Positions 13,679-15,496 of a stretch of 15,496 nucleotides of DNA are shown here, piece by piece; position 1 is the first letter of the stretch; the number at the start of each line of letters is the position of its first letter. The position numbers and the translations under genes are program-made. The notes under the pieces were generated by a model that saw only the letters and a program-made list of their open reading frames with translations, had not been told where the DNA came from and ran no database searches. Source of the stretch: Spirosoma fluviale (lineage in GTDB: Bacteria > Bacteroidota > Bacteroidia > Cytophagales > Spirosomataceae); the NCBI GenBank assembly GCA_945906915.1, contig CAMDSI010000030.1, positions 1-15,496 on the forward strand, read 5' to 3'.

Positions 13679-15265
13679 CTATTTGTTCAACCACATTACG
13701 TCGTTGATATCATCTTTACCAGCGTATTGGCTAGTAATTGCAGCGGTGTAATTCGTTGCATTCGCCGTTCTCTCTGTCGCTGGATAAATCCAACGTAGAG
13801 CGATACGATTCGAGTTACCATTTCCTACTCCTGATGAGAACGCTGGGAAACCAGTTCTTCTCCAGTTGAAATAAGCTTCCATTCCTGAATTCATGAAGAA
13901 GGCTGCGTATTTCTGAGAAACGATTTTCTGGATCGCATTCGTTGCATCATAAGCAACAGCTGATTGTGCATAATACGTATCGAAGTTAAAGTTCAATGTG
14001 TACTTAGTTTGGTCAGCTGCATCTCTTGTGCCCGTTTTAGAATACGTGAATGTATTCGCTCCCTCTACGATACCGTAAAATGCGTGAGATGCCTTGATAC
14101 CTTTTTTGTACCAATCCTCAGCAGAACCTGTAGCCCAACCACGTGCGTAACCTTCCGCGATGTTAAAGCATAACTCAGGATATCCTACGATGAACGTATT
14201 TTCTCCTGTGTAGTTCTGGTAGTAACGTGAACGGCTTTGGAAAGAATAGATCCCTGGAGCAAAACCTGCACCATTAGAAAGACCTGCATTCTTAGCCATG
14301 TCATCAATATTATCACCTGAACCAGCACCGCGGTAAGCTGTGTAGTCAGATGGTAATTTACCTGCTTTTAAATCAGAACCAGCTGGCTCGCAAGTAACCA
14401 TCACACGTGGATCTTGAGTAGAAGATAAGAAACCTACATACGTAGAAGCCATGTTTTGACGCGTTGCATCGAAACCAAAGTTATCCGGGTTAGATGGATA
14501 CTTATTAAAGTTGTTCCAAACAAATTGCAACGACTCTGCGTTAGATGCCATCATTGGGTATTTAGTAGCATTCGATACCATTTCAGCAAACTTCGCTTTA
14601 ACACCGATTTCTGCATCCGTATCTTTCTTAGACAAAGTGATCAACACACGTAAACGGTAAGCGTTTACTACTTTTTGCCATTTCTTCAAATCTCCACCAA
14701 AGTAGAAGTCACCAGAAACGTTTTCACCTTTTGCAATCAACGTAGTTAAGTCCGCATTTGCATCGTCTAACCACTTTAAGATTTGAATGTAGATTACTTT
14801 TTGTGAATCGTATTTAGGAGCTGTGTTTTCAATTCCTTTTAACGCATCTGTCATAGGCAAGTCACCTACACGCTTTGACATTTGATCAAAGAAATACGCG
14901 CGGAAGAATTTTCCTAAAGCAGAATATCCATTCACATCTGCTAAACCCAATTTCTTTGCTTCCTCCTCCATCTTCACAACGTTTTTCAACGTAGTGAACT
15001 GGTTAGGCATTTGGCCTAAATTATACTCATTATTTGCATAATAATTATAGTTAGAGCAATAGAACTGGTTATAACGAGCCTCCGCAGAGAATGGGCGACC
15101 ATTATCATTCATTAAGTTGAATTCAACTGACTGCAACACTAAGGAAGCAGGAACTTGTACCGCGCGGTTAGAGTCTTTCTCTAACTGGTCGAACGTTTTC
15201 TCGCAACTGCTTAATGCAATTAGAGAGAAGCTCAACATACCTAAGATTATATTTTTAACTTTCAT
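13679..15265 (-). CDS. SusD/RagB-family lipoprotein (SusD-like group 2)
   Basis: A 528-residue outer-membrane lipoprotein. Signal peptide with lipobox (IALSSC, C21), followed by EKTFDQLEKDSNRAVQVPAS. This 'CxxxFDxxxxDxNxxxxVPxxLxLQ' opening is typical of the SusD group annotated as nutrient-binding outer-membrane lipoprotein and differs from the opening of the first SusD here. Inner features include a helical repeat region (ALGKFFRAYFFDQMSKRVGDLPMTDAL; KKWQKVVNAYRLRVLITLSK) and a C-terminal EAYFNWRRTGFPAF, common in the group, with RWIYPATER near the end. An ATG at 15277 is also possible (four more residues); 15265 gives a standard MKVKNIILG signal start. It follows the susC stop by 29 nt (17 nt from the alternative start). 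The ligand is unknown. Confidence 0.92.
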   Translation of the reverse strand: MKVKNIILGMLSFSLIALSSCEKTFDQLEKDSNRAVQVPASLVLQSVEFNLMNDNGRPFSAEARYNQFYCSNYNYYANNEYNLGQMPNQFTTLKNVVKMEEEAKKLGLADVNGYSALGKFFRAYFFDQMSKRVGDLPMTDALKGIENTAPKYDSQKVIYIQILKWLDDANADLTTLIAKGENVSGDFYFGGDLKKWQKVVNAYRLRVLITLSKKDTDAEIGVKAKFAEMVSNATKYPMMASNAESLQFVWNNFNKYPSNPDNFGFDATRQNMASTYVGFLSSTQDPRVMVTCEPAGSDLKAGKLPSDYTAYRGAGSGDNIDDMAKNAGLSNGAGFAPGIYSFQSRSRYYQNYTGENTFIVGYPELCFNIAEGYARGWATGSAEDWYKKGIKASHAFYGIVEGANTFTYSKTGTRDAADQTKYTLNFNFDTYYAQSAVAYDATNAIQKIVSQKYAAFFMNSGMEAYFNWRRTGFPAFSSGVGNGNSNRIALRWIYPATERTANATNYTAAITSQYAGKDDINDVMWLNK

Positions 15266-15294
15266 TGTTTGTAACATTTATATAAATGAAAATA

Positions 15295-15496
15295 TTAGAA
15301 TGTGAAGTTTAAATTAACTCCGTAACTTCTAACTGAAGGAGTTTGAGAACCTGTAGCTCCATCCGTCAGGTACTGAGACAAATCAGTATCTTTTGCTTCA
15401 GCGAAGTACAATAGGTTACGTCCTACGAAAGAAATGTTCGCGCCAGAAACTGACTTACCGAACCACGTAGATGGAAGTTTAACACCCAAAACAACT
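15295..15496 (-). CDS. SusC/RagA-family transporter, C-terminal end only
   Basis: The last 66 codons of a TonB-dependent SusC; the rest is beyond the right edge. The visible part (...VKLPSTWFGKSVSGANISFVGRNLLYF...) shows the final barrel strands, including the common SusC motif 'VSFxGRNLxxF' followed by D-rich and PSVRSYGVNLNFTF. The closing phenylalanine is the outer-membrane assembly signal. It is followed directly by its SusD partner. It is distinct in sequence from the end of the first SusC (YPKAKSVIVGLNLTF), so the pairs are not recent copies. Confidence 0.92.
   Translation of the reverse strand, partial: VVLGVKLPSTWFGKSVSGANISFVGRNLLYFAEAKDTDLSQYLTDGATGSQTPSVRSYGVNLNFTF

Overview
The window looks like chromosomal DNA from a member of the Bacteroidota, most likely a Cytophagales-type environmental bacterium. 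The basis is two SusC/SusD outer-membrane pairs, lipoproteins with short hydrophobic signals ending in a lipobox cysteine, almost no Shine-Dalgarno sequences, and several TAnnTTTG boxes (the Bacteroidota -7 promoter element) just upstream of genes. Base composition is moderately AT-rich by eye. I cannot name the genus. No tRNA, rRNA, CRISPR array, transposase or phage gene was seen.

Layout. On the minus strand, 1-5679 holds susC, susD and, after a hairpin, the first 295 codons of a purple-acid-phosphatase-like secreted enzyme that runs off the left edge. From 5680 to 6014 lies a divergent intergenic region with a promoter box at each end and a striking array of mini-hairpins between them. On the plus strand, 6015-7097 is a class II fructose-bisphosphate aldolase (fbaA). 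It is followed by a repeat-rich spacer (7094-7357) in which heptamers of the form NNNCAGT occur in two facing arrays around the fbaA terminator. Then come a pirin (7359-8078), an LpxH-like phosphoesterase one base from a GT-B glycosyltransferase (8156-10136), a Tat-type metallophosphoesterase overlapping an SMR-family transporter (10261-11551), and a small Lys/Ala-rich histone-H1-like protein (11655-12047). A terminator that works in both directions (12065-12093) separates these from a second minus-strand operon. Read in its direction of transcription, that operon is the 3' end of a susC (cut by the right edge), a susD-like lipoprotein gene, a hairpin, and a choice-of-anchor-I beta-propeller lipoprotein gene.

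How the genes fit together. Each SusC/SusD pair would import a ligand across the outer membrane, and each is followed by one exported protein that probably acts on the same ligand. The first partner is a phosphatase. Two further calcineurin-type phosphoesterases lie in the middle of the window, so phosphoester handling is a recurring theme, although only the first enzyme is physically tied to a SusCD pair. In both operons a strong hairpin sits between susD and the last gene, only about 10-16 nt from its start codon, which suggests partial termination or mRNA processing. The central genes are housekeeping (aldolase) or envelope and stress functions and do not form one obvious pathway.

The most unusual content is non-coding: the mini-hairpins with GNA triloops around fbaA, and the opposed heptamer arrays that run up to the pirin start codon.
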